Assembly: GCA_047615875.1 (NCBI GenBank)
Contig: JBLHGU010000066.1
Coordinates: forward strand, 1 to 24,351
Origin: JBLHGU01 sp047615875
Lineage (GTDB): Bacteria > Pseudomonadota > Gammaproteobacteria > Arenicellales > CAJQKF01
Direction of reading: 5' to 3'
Length of the DNA: 24,351 nt
Positions 23,540-24,351 of this stretch are shown in pieces (position 1 is the stretch's first letter; each line of letters starts with the position of its first letter). The position numbers and the translations under genes were made by a program. The notes beneath the pieces are model-generated. The model did no database searches. It worked only from the letters and a program-made list of their open reading frames with translations, and was not told where the DNA came from.

Positions 23540-24351
23540 TAAAAATCTCGCATAGATTCATTTATAAATATTCTCTGGTGATCCAGGGCCGGAAATTTCT
23601 TCCTTTGCTGCAGCATACTCTGAAGATTAAGGTCGGCTATACAATAACCAACACCTTCCTGCTTTAGGGCAAGCACTTCGCCCCAGGGAGAAACAATCAT
23701 ACTGTGACCATAGGTGAGCCTACCACTAGGATGCTGACCGACCTGGGCGGGAGCAACCAGGTAGGCAATATTTTCAATCGCTCGGGCTCTCAACAACACG
23801 TCCCAGTGAGCTTTTCCAGTTGGCACTGTAAATGCAGAAGGTACTGTATAAACATCCACTCCCTGTTGCTTTAGCGCTCTAAACAATTCGGGGAAGCGCA
23901 TATCATAGCAAATTGTCAGACCTAACTTGCCGACGGATGTATCAACAGCAACCACACTATCACCGTAAGCGGTATATTCAGATTCAAGATAAGATTCGTC
24001 TTCACTAATTACAACATCGAACAGGTGGGATTTATCATACCTTGCCAACATCCGACCATCCTGTTCGTAAACTCGACAGGATGCTAAAATCCGGTACGGA
24101 AACTGACTTGGCGCAGGAAAAGAACCGGCCACAATAACAATGCCAAGATTAGCCGCAAGGTTGCTTAAATGACCATTAATAGCCGATTCATGATTATTGG
24201 CACATTCGAGCAAATCCTGCTTCTGCATTGGCATAAGGGCAAAATTTTCCGGCAAAACAACAGCTTTTGCGCCATCAGCTACCGCATCTTTTACCAAAAC
24301 ATCGACAGCGGCCAGATTTTCACCAACCAAGCCGGTTGAACACATCTGAAT
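23539..24351 (-). CDS. Nitrilase-superfamily amidohydrolase (Nit/deaminated-glutathione-amidase-like), 5' end missing
   Basis: This carbon-nitrogen hydrolase runs off the right edge. The visible part has the catalytic triad in its usual context. Numbered from the first visible Met, these are Glu33 in VVLPENFALM, Lys105 in RYDKSHLFDV and Cys146 in GLTICYDMRFPELFR. The general pattern, including AHWDVLLRARAIEN and GHSMIVSPWGEVL, resembles Nit1/YafV-type enzymes that hydrolyse amides such as deaminated glutathione. The Met at 24345 is probably internal: the bases before it read Ile-Gln, giving IQMCSTG, which matches the usual first strand (VQMxS). The true start should lie a few codons outside the window. 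Its TAA stop overlaps the ATG of the PLP enzyme, so the two products are made together. Confidence 0.88.
   Translation of the reverse strand: MQMCSTGLVGENLAAVDVLVKDAVADGAKAVVLPENFALMPMQKQDLLECANNHESAINGHLSNLAANLGIVIVAGSFPAPSQFPYRILASCRVYEQDGRMLARYDKSHLFDVVISEDESYLESEYTAYGDSVVAVDTSVGKLGLTICYDMRFPELFRALKQQGVDVYTVPSAFTVPTGKAHWDVLLRARAIENIAYLVAPAQVGQHPSGRLTYGHSMIVSPWGEVLALKQEGVGYCIADLNLQSMLQQRKKFPALDHQRIFINESMRDF

Noticed and set aside
24343..24345. ATG 24345 as true start of the nitrilase gene
   Set aside because: The preceding codons read Ile-Gln in frame, giving the family strand IQMCS; the start should lie outside the window.
1..24351. CRISPR array, tRNA/rRNA genes, insertion sequences or prophage
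   Set aside because: No spaced direct repeats, cloverleaf, rRNA motifs, transposase or integrase sequence could be seen on either strand.

Overview
The window looks like a chromosomal stretch of a free-living, probably marine gammaproteobacterium. Base composition is moderate (near 50 % GC by eye). The housekeeping proteins are of E. coli type: aspartate-semialdehyde dehydrogenase, pyridoxamine-phosphate oxidase and single-chain Fe-S serine dehydratase. A TRAP transporter and two PAPS-type sulfotransferases fit a marine heterotroph. The lineage is an inference, because no rRNA or tRNA gene is present. I see no phage, insertion sequence or CRISPR array.

Layout: (1) 1-4664, plus strand: the end of a TRAP permease, its periplasmic binding protein, a small unknown protein, an aldehyde dehydrogenase, an iron-dependent alcohol dehydrogenase and a RidA-family protein, closed by a long bidirectional terminator. 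This reads as one uptake-and-oxidation operon for an unidentified, possibly nitrogen-containing, alcohol or aldehyde-yielding compound. (2) 4761-5702, minus: a di-iron ferritin-like protein that starts at TTG and converges on the same terminator. (3) 5703-6278: poorly coding DNA with a possible decayed ORF. (4) 6279-7175, minus: a membrane-anchored Mrr-type nuclease with a C-terminal zinc finger. (5) 7434-8837, plus: serine dehydratase. (6) 8882-11682, minus: a TPR-sulfotransferase followed by a GATase/DUF4350-like protein. (7) 11830-12951, plus: asd. It converges on 13018-14656, minus, which holds pdxH followed by an EamA-type exporter. (8) 14799-16468, plus: a HisN-like phosphatase whose stop codon overlaps the start of a second sulfotransferase. 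(9) 16784-20128, minus: a 1114-residue SAM-cyclase-AAA-TPR signalling protein. (10) 20747-21565, plus: an orphan P-loop protein. (11) 21566-22498: about 930 bases without a convincing gene. (12) 22499-24351, minus: a nitrilase-family amidohydrolase, cut by the window edge, translationally coupled to a D-cysteine desulfhydrase-family PLP enzyme.

The parts most worth a second look are: the catabolic operon with a RidA homologue that lacks the usual catalytic arginine and a di-iron protein next door; the HisN-like phosphatase-sulfotransferase coupling; the nitrilase-PLP lyase pair with a changed active-site motif; the Mrr-like protein with an altered catalytic aspartate; and the unrecognised P-loop protein. 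All functions are assigned from motifs read by eye, with no database search.
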